Source: Oscillospiraceae bacterium (GTDB lineage Bacteria > Bacillota > Clostridia > Oscillospirales > Oscillospiraceae). Taken from it: 6,141 bases of DNA. This document shows, in pieces, positions 1 to 5,836 of the stretch. A model generated the notes under the pieces. It did not search any database. It saw nothing but the letters and a program-made list of their open reading frames with translations, and was not told where the DNA came from. The stretch is from positions 1 through 6,141 of the forward strand of contig JAHHSF010000079.1 in assembly GCA_020025375.1 (NCBI GenBank). Reading direction: 5' to 3'. A program made the translations under genes and the position numbers. Every line of letters begins with the position of its first letter. The first letter of the stretch is position 1.

Positions 1-2
1 GT

Positions 3-143
3 GTGATGGTCTCCCTCCCCATTCGTCCTCCCCATGCCGACGGCTTCTGCGCCCCCTCCACCTGGGCGCTTTCGGTAGAGAACCTGGCCCTTACTGAGTT
101 GGCCGACGTTTTACCTGCCTCGGTCTATCAGATGGGAGAATAA
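3..143 (+). CDS. C-terminal fragment of an unrecognised protein (5' end outside window)
   Basis: This frame is open from the left edge to a TAA at 141-143, giving about 46 codons whose last residues read VENLALTELADVLPASVYQ then MGE. The other two plus frames stop sooner and the minus frames are broken. Codons are rich in G or C at the third position, as in the complete genes of the window. A long hairpin with a T-run follows about 40 bases downstream, as expected after a real gene end. An ATG lies at position 6, but with no visible upstream sequence I take this as the tail of a longer gene. I do not recognise the family: there is no motif, signal peptide or membrane segment in the visible part. 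It converges on the citrate synthase gene. Confidence 0.45.
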   Translation: MMVSLPIRPPHADGFCAPSTWALSVENLALTELADVLPASVYQMGE

Positions 144-181
144 AAAAACGCGAAGAGAAATTTTCGTTGCATCTGTAAAAT

Positions 182-228
182 AAACGTAGACACCATCAAA
201 AACACAAGTTTTGGTGGTGTCTACGTTT
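182..228. terminator. Bidirectional intrinsic terminator between convergent genes
   Basis: Arms 182-201 and 209-228 form a 20-bp stem with one G-T wobble (196/214) and a 7-base loop at 202-208. The plus-strand product ends in a T-run (226-230). The minus-strand product runs into TTTATTTTAC, so the element can serve both the gene ending at 143 and the citrate synthase gene ending at 322. Its position between two converging gene ends supports this role. The 80 bases between it and the citrate synthase stop codon show no gene or strong structure. Confidence 0.85.
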
Positions 229-321
229 TTGTATCATGATTAAACCGCCAGGCAGTGCCGGTCAGCCAAAATCAAAGGTATCTGGTTTTCCGGCATGGAA
301 GCGGGACCTTTTCTTTTTGCC

Positions 322-1686
322 TCACCGCTGCCCCAGAGGGGTATAGTCCTGCCTGGGTTGCACGCACACATAGGCGGGACGGATAATCTTCCCCATGTTG
401 ATCAGTTCCTCCAGACGGTGGGCACTCCACCCGGCGATTCGGGCCATGGCGAAGATGGGGGTGTAAAGCTCCAGGGGCAGACCCAGCATATTATAGATGA
501 ACCCGGAGTAAAAGTCCACGTTGGCGGCCACGCCTTTGTAAATTTTCCGCTCCTCAGCGATAATCTTGGGGGCCAGCCGCTCCACCTTGGAGTAGAGTTC
601 GTACTCCTCCATCCGCCCCTTTTCCCGGGAGAGGGTCTCCACAAGTCCTCGAAGGAGGTCGGCCCGGGGGTCGGAGAGGGAGTAGACCGCATGGCCCATG
701 CCGTAGATGAGTCCGGCCTTGTCAAAGACTTCCCCATGGAGGAGGGCTTTCAGATAATTGGCGATGGCGTCCTCGTCGGTCCAGTCGGTCACCGTCTTTT
801 TGAGATCTTCAAACATCTGGGCGACCTTGATGTTGGCACCGCCGTGGCGGGGGCCTTTCAGGGAGGCCAGGGCGGCCGCCATGCAGGAGTAGGTGTCTGT
901 GCCCGAGGAGGTGACAACGTGGGTGGTGAAGGTGGAGTTATTGCCGCCGCCATGTTCGGCGTGGAGCATGAGGCAGACATCCAGAATGTGGGCCTCCCAG
1001 AAGCTGTACTTCTCGTCCGGGCGGAGAAGGGAAAGGATGGTTTCTGCCGTGGAGAGCCCCGGCTTGGGGGCGTGGATGAAGAGTGAATTGCCCTCGTTAT
1101 AGTTGTACGCCTGATAGCTGTAAACGGCGAAGAGGGGGAAGGTGGCAATGAGCTGGATACACTGGCGTACTACGTTGGGCAGAGAGATGTCATCCGCCCT
1201 CTCATCGTAAGAGGCCATGGTGAGCACGCACTTGGCCAGGGAGTTCATCATATCGGCGCTGGGGGCCTTCAAAATCACGTCCCGGGTGAAGTTGGTGGGC
1301 AGGGTGCGGTAGTAGGACAGCCGCCCGGTAAACTCCTCCAGCTCCTGGGCGTTGGGGAGGCGGCCAAACATGAGAAGATAGGCGGTCTCCTCAAAGGCGA
1401 AGCGCTTTTCCTCCAAAGCCCCGGCGACCAGCCTCTTCACATCGTAGCCCCGGTAGAAAAGGGCCCCCTCGCAGGAGTGCTTTTCTCCATTGACCACCTT
1501 GTAGGACTGAATCTCGGAGACCTCGGTTAGCCCGGCCACTACCCCGTTGCCGTTCAGGTCACGCAGACCACGTTTCACGTCGTACTTCACATAGTCCTCT
1601 GCCTGAATACTACTGTTCTGGCGGCAGAGCTCGGCCAGAGCCTCAATGCCGGGGGTGACCTGAGAATAATTCGGATTAGATGCCAT
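322..1686 (-). CDS. gltA: Citrate synthase (Si-type, citrate/2-methylcitrate synthase family)
   Basis: A 454-residue cytoplasmic enzyme that condenses acetyl-CoA with oxaloacetate to give citrate, the first step towards 2-oxoglutarate and glutamate. Active-site landmarks are all present: H245 in AEHGGGN (oxaloacetate site), H281 in GPRHGGAN (catalytic), H332 and R341 in GMGHAVYSLSDPR (the family signature), D391 in NVDFYSG (catalytic base) and R416 in FAMARIAGW. The C-terminus carries a conserved-type arginine (PRQDY) that in the family reaches the neighbouring subunit's active site. It is somewhat longer than the approximately 370-430 residues of common bacterial forms, mainly through a longer N-terminal region before the core begins near residue 50. 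The ATG start is fixed by AAGGAGGT five bases upstream. It stands alone, without aconitase or isocitrate dehydrogenase in view. A 2-methylcitrate synthase cannot be fully excluded, but no propionate-degradation genes are nearby. The symbol could also be citZ in Bacillus style. Confidence 0.95.
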   Translation of the reverse strand: MASNPNYSQVTPGIEALAELCRQNSSIQAEDYVKYDVKRGLRDLNGNGVVAGLTEVSEIQSYKVVNGEKHSCEGALFYRGYDVKRLVAGALEEKRFAFEETAYLLMFGRLPNAQELEEFTGRLSYYRTLPTNFTRDVILKAPSADMMNSLAKCVLTMASYDERADDISLPNVVRQCIQLIATFPLFAVYSYQAYNYNEGNSLFIHAPKPGLSTAETILSLLRPDEKYSFWEAHILDVCLMLHAEHGGGNNSTFTTHVVTSSGTDTYSCMAAALASLKGPRHGGANIKVAQMFEDLKKTVTDWTDEDAIANYLKALLHGEVFDKAGLIYGMGHAVYSLSDPRADLLRGLVETLSREKGRMEEYELYSKVERLAPKIIAEERKIYKGVAANVDFYSGFIYNMLGLPLELYTPIFAMARIAGWSAHRLEELINMGKIIRPAYVCVQPRQDYTPLGQR

Positions 1687-1691
1687 AATTT

Positions 1692-1699
1692 ACCTCCTT
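1692..1699 (-). promoter_or_regulatory. Ribosome binding site of citrate synthase, inside a possible hairpin
   Basis: The minus strand reads AAGGAGGT, a near-perfect match to the anti-Shine-Dalgarno of 16S rRNA, five bases before the ATG at 1686. It decides the start. The bases AAAAGGAGG (1693-1701) are exactly complementary to CCTCCTTTT (1707-1715) just upstream, across a 5-base loop, so the site could be hidden in the mRNA. Confidence 0.9.
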
Positions 1700-1715
1700 T
1701 TCTGTAAAAAGGAGG
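1693..1715 (-). promoter_or_regulatory. Predicted Shine-Dalgarno-sequestering hairpin in the citrate synthase leader
   Basis: In the minus-strand transcript CCTCCTTTT (1715-1707) can pair over nine bases with AAAAGGAGG (1701-1693), with the loop TACAG. The pairing covers the whole Shine-Dalgarno core. Its 5' arm takes the last three bases (1713-1715) of the preceding hairpin and most of its T-run, so the two structures compete at their shared edge. The pairing is read directly from the sequence. That it controls translation is inference. Confidence 0.45.
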
Positions 1716-1737
1716 CCCGACGGAGACCGTCGGGCCT
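1706..1737 (-). terminator. Terminator-like hairpin in the citrate synthase leader (attenuator or nadE terminator)
   Basis: Arms 1737-1727 and 1723-1713 form a perfect 11-bp GC-rich stem with a 3-base loop. On the minus strand CC and five T (1710-1706) follow. This is the shape of an intrinsic terminator and it lies about 115 bases after the nadE stop codon. However, only 19 bases separate the T-run from the citrate synthase start codon, which leaves no room for another promoter. Any transcript that expresses citrate synthase must therefore read through it, so it may act as an attenuator or only as a partial terminator of nadE transcription. Confidence 0.6.
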
Positions 1738-1752
1738 TGTCTGTCACTGAGT

Positions 1753-1761
1753 AGTGTACCA
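1753..1761 (-). promoter_or_regulatory. Possible extended -10 promoter for citrate synthase
   Basis: On the minus strand TGGTACACT fits an extended -10 (TGn followed by TACACT, four of six consensus bases). No good -35 lies 17 bases upstream. An alternative pair is TTGCCT and TACATT with an 18-base spacer, slightly further upstream. The region from 1750 to 1800 is AT-rich, as promoters in this genome appear to be. Transcription from here would give a leader of roughly 60 bases that begins just before the terminator-like hairpin. Confidence 0.3.
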
Positions 1762-1790
1762 CAAGAATGTAACAAAATTATGAAATAAGA

Positions 1791-1808
1791 GGCAAAATTT
1801 TCTTTGCC
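1791..1808 (-). terminator. Weak hairpin downstream of nadE
   Basis: The minus strand reads GGCAAA, a 6-base loop, TTTGCC, then TCTTATTTC. The stem is only 6 bp and the following T-run is interrupted, so this would be a weak terminator at best. It lies 45 bases after the nadE stop codon. Confidence 0.2.
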
Positions 1809-1852
1809 AGAAGCGTGGAGGGCCGACCCGCAGCATAACAAAGGCAGCGCGC

Positions 1853-3775
1853 TTACTCCAACCCCTCCAACTGCTCCAGCCAGAGGGCGGCAACGGCGTC
1901 GGAGGGCATATGCCAGTCCCCACGGGGAGAGAGGGAAAGGGAGCCCACCTTGGGGCCGTCGGGGAGACAGGAGCGCTTGAACTGCTGGGAAAAGAACCGC
2001 TGGTAGAAGTTGCGCTCCCACTTCAGCAGGGTGGCCCGGTCGTATTTCCGGCTGAAGGCCTGCTCGGCCAGGCGGAGAATCTTCCGGGGGGAGAAGCCCC
2101 AGCGGACGGCGTAGTAGAGGAAAAAGTCGTGGAGTTCGTAGGGCCCCACCAGGTCTTCGGTCTTTTGGGTAATCTGACCGTTCACGGCGGGGAGAAGCTC
2201 AGGGGAAACTGGGGTGTCCAAAATGTCGGCCAGGACGGCGGACAGTTCGGGCTCTTCCTCCGCCTTGTCCCCGCAGACGTAGTTCACCAGATGGCGGACC
2301 ATGGTCTTGGGGATACCGGCGTTCACGCCGTACATACTCATGTGGTCCCCATTGTAGGTGGCCCAGCCCAGGGCCAGCTCACTAAGGTCCCCGGTGCCGA
2401 CAACCAGGCCGCCGCACTGGTTGGCCACATCCATAAGGACCTGAGTCCGCTCCCGGGCCTGACCATTTTCAAAGGTCACGTCATGGCGGTCCATAGGCTG
2501 GCCAATGTCCCGGAAGTGTTGCTTCACGGATTCGCTGATGTCAATGCGGCGGAGGGTGCAGCCCAGGCGAGTAGCAAGCTCCACAGCGTTGTCCCGGGTG
2601 CGGTCGGTAGTGCCGAAGGCCGGCATGGTGACGGCGATGATGTCGGTGGCCGGGCGGCTCAGGAGCTTCATGGCCACGGTGGTGGTGAGGATGGCCAGGG
2701 TGGAGTCCAGTCCGCCGGACAGGCCGATGACAGCGGCCTTGGCGTGGGTATGCTCCAGCCGCTGCTTCAGGCCCAGGGCGGCGATTTTCAGAATCTCCTC
2801 GCACCGCTCGGCCCGCAAGGTCTCGTCCTCCGGCACGAAGGGGGAGGGGGAGATGTGCCGGGTAAGGGTGGTGGTAGAGGGCTCCATGTCCAGAGTGAGG
2901 ATGGGGTAGCGCTCGGCCTCCTCGGCGCCGTGGAAGGTGGACATCCGGCGGCGGGCGTAGAGAAGGCGGTTCACGTCAATCTCAGACACGGCCAGGCCGG
3001 TGGTGAACCGCCGCTCCGCCAGGATGGTGCCATCCTCGGCGATAAGATCGTGGCCCCCGAAAACCAGGTCGGTGGTAGATTCCCCTTCTCCGGCGCTGGC
3101 GTAGAGATAGCCGCAAAGAAGGCGGGCCGACTGCTCGGCCACCAGACGGCGGCGGCGCTCTGCCTTGCCAACCGTCTCACTGCTGGCCGAGAGGTTCAGG
3201 ATGAGGGTGGCCCCGGAGCGGGCCATGAGAATGGAGGGGGGCGTGGGGGACCAGAGATCCTCGCAGACCTCGACCCCCAGCACCAGGCCGGGGATGGCTT
3301 CAAAGTCGAAGAGATGCCGGTCGGTAATGGGGACGTACTCCCCCCGGAAGAGGACAGAATGGAAGCCGTTCAGCTCCCACTGGGTGAACCAGCGGTTCTC
3401 GGAGAATTCCCCGTAGTTAGGCAGATAGCTCTTGGGAATGAAGCACTGGACCTCCCCCTTGTGTATGACGGCGGCGCAGTTATAGAGCTTGCCGCCCCAC
3501 CGCAGAGGCAGGCCCAGAGCCGTTACCATGTCTAGATTCTTGGTGGCATCCAGAATGGTGGCAAGGGCCTCTTCCGCTCCGTCCAGCAGGGTGTCCTGAA
3601 GAAAGAGGTCCCCGCAGGTGTAGCCCGTGAGACAGAGCTCGGGCAGGCAGAGCACCCGCACTCCCTGGTCCGCCGCCTGGCGCATAAGGGTAAAAATTTG
3701 TTCCGCGTTGTACCGGCAGTCGGCCACCCGGATCTTGGGGGTGCCAGCCGCCACTTTGATGAAACCGTCCCGCAT
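1853..3775 (-). CDS. nadE: Glutamine-dependent NAD+ synthetase
   Basis: A 640-residue two-domain cytoplasmic enzyme for the last step of NAD+ synthesis: it amidates nicotinate adenine dinucleotide with ATP, using ammonia released from glutamine. The N-terminal nitrilase-like glutaminase domain (about 1-280) shows the expected Glu-Lys-Cys triad: E46 in LPELCLTG, K115 in FIPKSYLPNYGEF and C171 in GVEVCEDLW. The C-terminal synthetase domain (about 320-600) has the PP-loop GLSGGLDST (S353 to S358) and the conserved segment GTGDLSELALGWATYNGD followed by HMSMYGVNAG. Length matches the long glutamine-dependent form, as opposed to the roughly 270-residue ammonia-only NadE. I start it at the ATG at 3775, six bases after GAGGTG. 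The GTG at 3784, three codons upstream, is in frame but overlaps that Shine-Dalgarno sequence. No truncation or missing catalytic residue is seen. It has its own promoter and lies upstream of citrate synthase on the same strand, with a 166-base gap. Confidence 0.96.
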   Translation of the reverse strand: MRDGFIKVAAGTPKIRVADCRYNAEQIFTLMRQAADQGVRVLCLPELCLTGYTCGDLFLQDTLLDGAEEALATILDATKNLDMVTALGLPLRWGGKLYNCAAVIHKGEVQCFIPKSYLPNYGEFSENRWFTQWELNGFHSVLFRGEYVPITDRHLFDFEAIPGLVLGVEVCEDLWSPTPPSILMARSGATLILNLSASSETVGKAERRRRLVAEQSARLLCGYLYASAGEGESTTDLVFGGHDLIAEDGTILAERRFTTGLAVSEIDVNRLLYARRRMSTFHGAEEAERYPILTLDMEPSTTTLTRHISPSPFVPEDETLRAERCEEILKIAALGLKQRLEHTHAKAAVIGLSGGLDSTLAILTTTVAMKLLSRPATDIIAVTMPAFGTTDRTRDNAVELATRLGCTLRRIDISESVKQHFRDIGQPMDRHDVTFENGQARERTQVLMDVANQCGGLVVGTGDLSELALGWATYNGDHMSMYGVNAGIPKTMVRHLVNYVCGDKAEEEPELSAVLADILDTPVSPELLPAVNGQITQKTEDLVGPYELHDFFLYYAVRWGFSPRKILRLAEQAFSRKYDRATLLKWERNFYQRFFSQQFKRSCLPDGPKVGSLSLSPRGDWHMPSDAVAALWLEQLEGLE

Positions 3776-3781
3776 ATTTAT

Positions 3782-3787
3782 CACCTC
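3782..3787 (-). promoter_or_regulatory. Ribosome binding site that decides the nadE start
   Basis: The minus strand reads TGAGGTGATAAATATG. GAGGTG is six bases before the ATG at 3775. Starting at the GTG would place the start codon within the binding site itself and leave it without one, so the shorter 640-residue protein is preferred. Confidence 0.75.
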
Positions 3788-3810
3788 AGAGCTTTTGTTT
3801 TTTCGGTTTT

Positions 3811-3839
3811 ATGATACCCCAATCCGGGGAAATTTGCAA
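3811..3839 (-). promoter_or_regulatory. Sigma-A-type promoter of nadE with overlapping palindrome
   Basis: On the minus strand TTGCAA (3839-3834, four of six -35 bases) is followed after exactly 17 bases by TATCAT (3816-3811, five of six -10 bases). Transcription would begin near 3804, leaving a leader of about 30 bases before the nadE start. The -35 overlaps the perfect 10-base palindrome TGCAATTGCA (3835-3844), and the spacer contains CCCC and GGGG as a short inverted repeat. Either could be an operator, but I cannot match them to a known NAD repressor site. Confidence 0.7.
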
Positions 3840-3858
3840 TTGCATTTCCAAAGGTGCA

Positions 3859-3898
3859 ACACCAAAAACGCCGGCCAGATGGCCGGCGTTTTTGGTGT
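3859..3898. terminator. Bidirectional intrinsic terminator upstream of nadE
   Basis: Arms 3859-3877 and 3880-3898 form a perfect 19-bp inverted repeat around two bases. The inner part is the GC-rich CGCCGGCCA, flanked by five A on the left and five T on the right, so it works on paper in either direction. No plus-strand gene ends just before it. On the minus strand it would end transcripts coming from the 3900-4262 region before the nadE promoter. This implies that something on the minus strand upstream of nadE is transcribed. Confidence 0.8.
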
Positions 3899-4060
3899 GT
3901 GTTTGGTGTTTGAGAGAGGGAGTAAGAGAGATGTTTAAGGAGGTGCGTTGCGCTTTGTTCCTGACACGATAAGAATACCCAAAAATTACGACTAAATCGT
4001 GACTACCTTATGAACAAACTGTAAATGATAAGGAAAAAGTCAAAAGAAAATCAGTCGTTT
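3859..4060 (-). ncRNA. Candidate small RNA or regulatory 3' UTR with anti-Shine-Dalgarno segment
   Basis: This minus-strand stretch holds no convincing open reading frame but ends in a strong terminator (3898-3859). Just before that lies a C/U-rich, apparently unstructured run: CACCTCCTTA (3945-3936), which shares CACCTCC with the 3' tail of 16S rRNA and so can pair with Shine-Dalgarno sequences, then ACTCCCTCTCTC (3922-3912) and CAAACACCAAACACACACC. A C-rich single-stranded stretch before a terminator is typical of Gram-positive regulatory RNAs that block ribosome binding sites. I find no clear promoter: TTGACT at about 4043-4038 has no -10 at a proper distance. It could instead be the 3' UTR of the small ORF at 4062-4220. 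The boundaries are a guess. Confidence 0.3.
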
Positions 4061-4061
4061 C

Positions 4062-4220
4062 TTACGAAAATCTTAACAAATGGGAAAAATAGGGCCATAA
4101 GGCCAGAGCAAAGAGGATTCGCAGGAGCAGAAGAGCCAGTATAACGAAGAACATGGGCCGGAAGATCTTGCCCCCCTTGGTCAAGGTCAGGATGAGAAAG
4201 GTGCAAAAAAGCTCCGACAT
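4062..4220 (-). CDS. Possible small membrane protein, unrecognised
   Basis: From ATG 4220 this reads 52 residues, MSELFCTFLILTLTKGGKIF and onwards, with two hydrophobic segments. The first spans about residues 4-14. The second spans about 23-46 and is strongly hydrophobic (FFVILALLLLRILFALALW). A short positive loop (KGGKIFR) lies between them. I chose this start because GGTGAT lies six bases upstream. An earlier in-frame GTG at 4262 would give 66 residues but has no good ribosome binding site. The pattern looks like a real small inner-membrane protein, but such runs also arise by chance, and I recognise no family. It diverges from the UPF0371 gene across about 117 bases, where TTAACA (4290-4285) could be its -35, although the matching -10 is poor. 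The terminator at 3859-3898 would end its transcript. Confidence 0.35.
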   Translation of the reverse strand: MSELFCTFLILTLTKGGKIFRPMFFVILALLLLRILFALALWPYFSHLLRFS

Positions 4221-4265
4221 AAAAATCACCATATTCTTTGATTTGGAATTGGGAAAATTCACTCT

Positions 4266-4298
4266 TTATCATTGGGTGGAAAGCTGTTAAAATATAAA
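4266..4298 (+). promoter_or_regulatory. Possible promoter of the UPF0371 gene
   Basis: TAAAAT (4288-4293, five of six -10 bases) lies 16 bases after TTATCA (4266-4271, four of six -35 bases). A second -10-like word, TATAAA (4293-4298), overlaps it. The stretch is AT-rich and ends about 40 bases before the start codon. The -35 is weak, so the exact start is uncertain. Confidence 0.4.
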
Positions 4299-4337
4299 TT
4301 CAGGAAAAGAGACACGAGGAAAGAGAGGCGGAAAACT

Positions 4338-5819
4338 ATGAAGATTGGGTTTGACAATCAGAAATATCTGGAGACCCAGTCCCTACATATCCGGGAGCGG
4401 ATTGCCCAGTTTGGAGGAAAACTTTACCTGGAGTTCGGGGGCAAGCTCTTTGACGACTTCCACGCGGCCCGGGTACTCCCCGGCTTCGCCCCGGACAGCA
4501 AGATTCGGATGCTCACCCAGCTCAAGGATCAGGTGGAGGTGGTCATCGCCATTGGCGCCGCCGACATTGAGAAAAATAAACTTCGGGGGGACCTGGGCAT
4601 CACCTACGACACCGACGTGCTCCGCCTCATGGACGCTTTCCAGGAAATGGGGTTGCTGGTGGGCGGGGTGGTCATCACCTGCTACGCCGGCCAAAGCGCC
4701 GCCGATGCCTTCCGGGAGCGGCTGGAGCGCCTGGGAATCAGGGTTTATCTCCATTACCCCATCCAGGGCTATCCCCACAACGTCCCCTTTATCGTCAGCG
4801 ATGAGGGCTTTGGGAAAAACCAGTTTATCGAGACACAACGGCCTCTGGTGGTGGTCACCGCCCCCGGCCCCGGAAGCGGAAAGATGGCGGTCTGCCTTTC
4901 CCAGCTCTACCATGAGCACAAGCGGGGGGTCCAGGCGGGCTATGCCAAGTTCGAGACCTTCCCCGTCTGGAACCTGCCTCTGAAGCACCCGGTGAACCTG
5001 GCCTACGAAGCGGCCACCGCCGACCTGGCAGACGTGAATATGATCGATCCCTTCCACCTGGCCGCCTATGGGGAGACCACGGTGAACTATAACCGGGACG
5101 TGGAGGTCTTCCCTGTCCTTTCCGCCATTTTTGAGACCATCACCGGGGAATGTCCCTATAAGTCCCCCACCGACATGGGGGTCAACATGGTGGGCTTCTG
5201 TATCATGGATGACGCTGTGGTCCAGGAGGCCGCCAAGCAGGAGATCGTCCGCCGGTGCTACGAGGCACTGTGCGAGCGCCGGTTGGGCCGTGGGACCGAC
5301 GAGACGGTGTATAAGCTGGAACTGCTCATGAAGCAGTTGAAAATCGACGCCAGCATCCGGCCTGTGGTCGCCGCCTCCCTGGCCGTGGCGGAGACGACCG
5401 GCCAGCCCGCCGCCGCCATTGAGCTGCCCGACGGGCACATCGCTGTCGGCAAGACCAGCGACCTGATGGGCCCCGCCGCCGCTGCCCTGCTCAACGCCCT
5501 CAAGGCGCTGTCAGGCATCGAGAAGGAGGTCCACCTGATCTCTCCCTCCGCCATCGAACCCATTCAGTCCATGAAGGTAGACCACCTGGGGAGCGTGAAC
5601 CCCCGGCTCCACAGCGACGAGGTCCTCATCGCCCTGGCCATCAGCGCCACCACCAACCCGGTGGCGGCCAGGGCGGTGGACAAACTGCCCGAACTCCGGG
5701 GCTGTCAGGCCCACACCACCGTTCTCCTCTCCGCAGCCGACCTGGGGGTCTATAAGCGGCTGGGGCTCCAGCTCACCAGCGAGCCCCAGTATGAGAGCAA
5801 TAAGCTGTTTCACGGCTGA
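4338..5819 (+). CDS. UPF0371 / DUF1846 family protein of unknown function
   Basis: A 493-residue soluble protein starting MKIGFDNQKYLETQS, which I recognise as the conserved UPF0371 (DUF1846) family found in many Firmicutes and Actinobacteria at nearly this length. The N-terminal half (about 1-300) looks like an alpha/beta fold, with the glycine-rich loop TAPGPGSGKMA at 174-184 after the hydrophobic strand PLVVV. This resembles a nucleotide-binding P-loop but lacks the first glycine and the Ser/Thr of a true Walker A. Other family-like stretches are HYPIQGYPHNVPFIVSDEGF (139-158), DVNMIDPFHLAAYG (232-245) and SPTDMGVNMVGF (276-287). The C-terminal part (about 300-480) is mostly helical and ends LTSEPQYESNKLFHG. 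The ATG at 4338 follows GAGAGGCGG by six bases. An in-frame TTG at 4272 would add 22 basic residues overlapping the promoter and is unlikely. No signal peptide or membrane segment is visible. Family membership is recognised from sequence; no biochemical activity is claimed. Confidence 0.9.
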   Translation: MKIGFDNQKYLETQSLHIRERIAQFGGKLYLEFGGKLFDDFHAARVLPGFAPDSKIRMLTQLKDQVEVVIAIGAADIEKNKLRGDLGITYDTDVLRLMDAFQEMGLLVGGVVITCYAGQSAADAFRERLERLGIRVYLHYPIQGYPHNVPFIVSDEGFGKNQFIETQRPLVVVTAPGPGSGKMAVCLSQLYHEHKRGVQAGYAKFETFPVWNLPLKHPVNLAYEAATADLADVNMIDPFHLAAYGETTVNYNRDVEVFPVLSAIFETITGECPYKSPTDMGVNMVGFCIMDDAVVQEAAKQEIVRRCYEALCERRLGRGTDETVYKLELLMKQLKIDASIRPVVAASLAVAETTGQPAAAIELPDGHIAVGKTSDLMGPAAAALLNALKALSGIEKEVHLISPSAIEPIQSMKVDHLGSVNPRLHSDEVLIALAISATTNPVAARAVDKLPELRGCQAHTTVLLSAADLGVYKRLGLQLTSEPQYESNKLFHG

Positions 5820-5836
5820 ATTTGATAAAAGAATCC

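Noticed and set aside
240..321. Imperfect GCCGG/CCGGC pair between the first terminator and the citrate synthase stop codon
   Set aside because: Only five pairs with a long unpaired interior and no T-run; the strong terminator next to it already explains termination.
295..1086. 263-codon open frame on the plus strand opposite citrate synthase
   Set aside because: Antisense shadow of citrate synthase, caused by GC-rich codon use. The coding strand holds all the catalytic motifs.
1587..2021. 144-codon minus-strand frame bridging the end of nadE and the start of citrate synthase
   Set aside because: It overlaps two well-supported genes out of frame and runs through the leader hairpin; the composition does not resemble a protein family.
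1910..3535. 541-codon open frame on the plus strand opposite nadE
   Set aside because: It lies wholly antisense to the catalytic domains of nadE. Its Gly/Val/Pro-rich composition is what GC-rich third positions produce on the opposite strand, and no protein family is recognisable.
3627..3938. 103-codon plus-strand frame across the nadE start and terminator
   Set aside because: It runs antisense to the nadE N-terminus, then through the nadE promoter and the long hairpin, which is not expected of a coding region.
3985..4066. Short inverted repeats such as ACGA/TCGT around 3988-4000 and 4054-4066
   Set aside because: Stems of only 4 bp with no extension; such pairs are expected by chance in AT-rich sequence.
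4051..4272. 73-codon minus-strand frame overlapping the small membrane ORF
   Set aside because: It starts with ATG, but the frame has a mixed composition without hydrophobic or other patterning and no good ribosome binding site. The overlapping hydrophobic frame is the better candidate.
4383..5438. 351-codon open frame on the minus strand opposite the UPF0371 gene
   Set aside because: Antisense shadow of a clearly recognised gene; Gly/His/Asp-rich low-information composition and no convincing motif.
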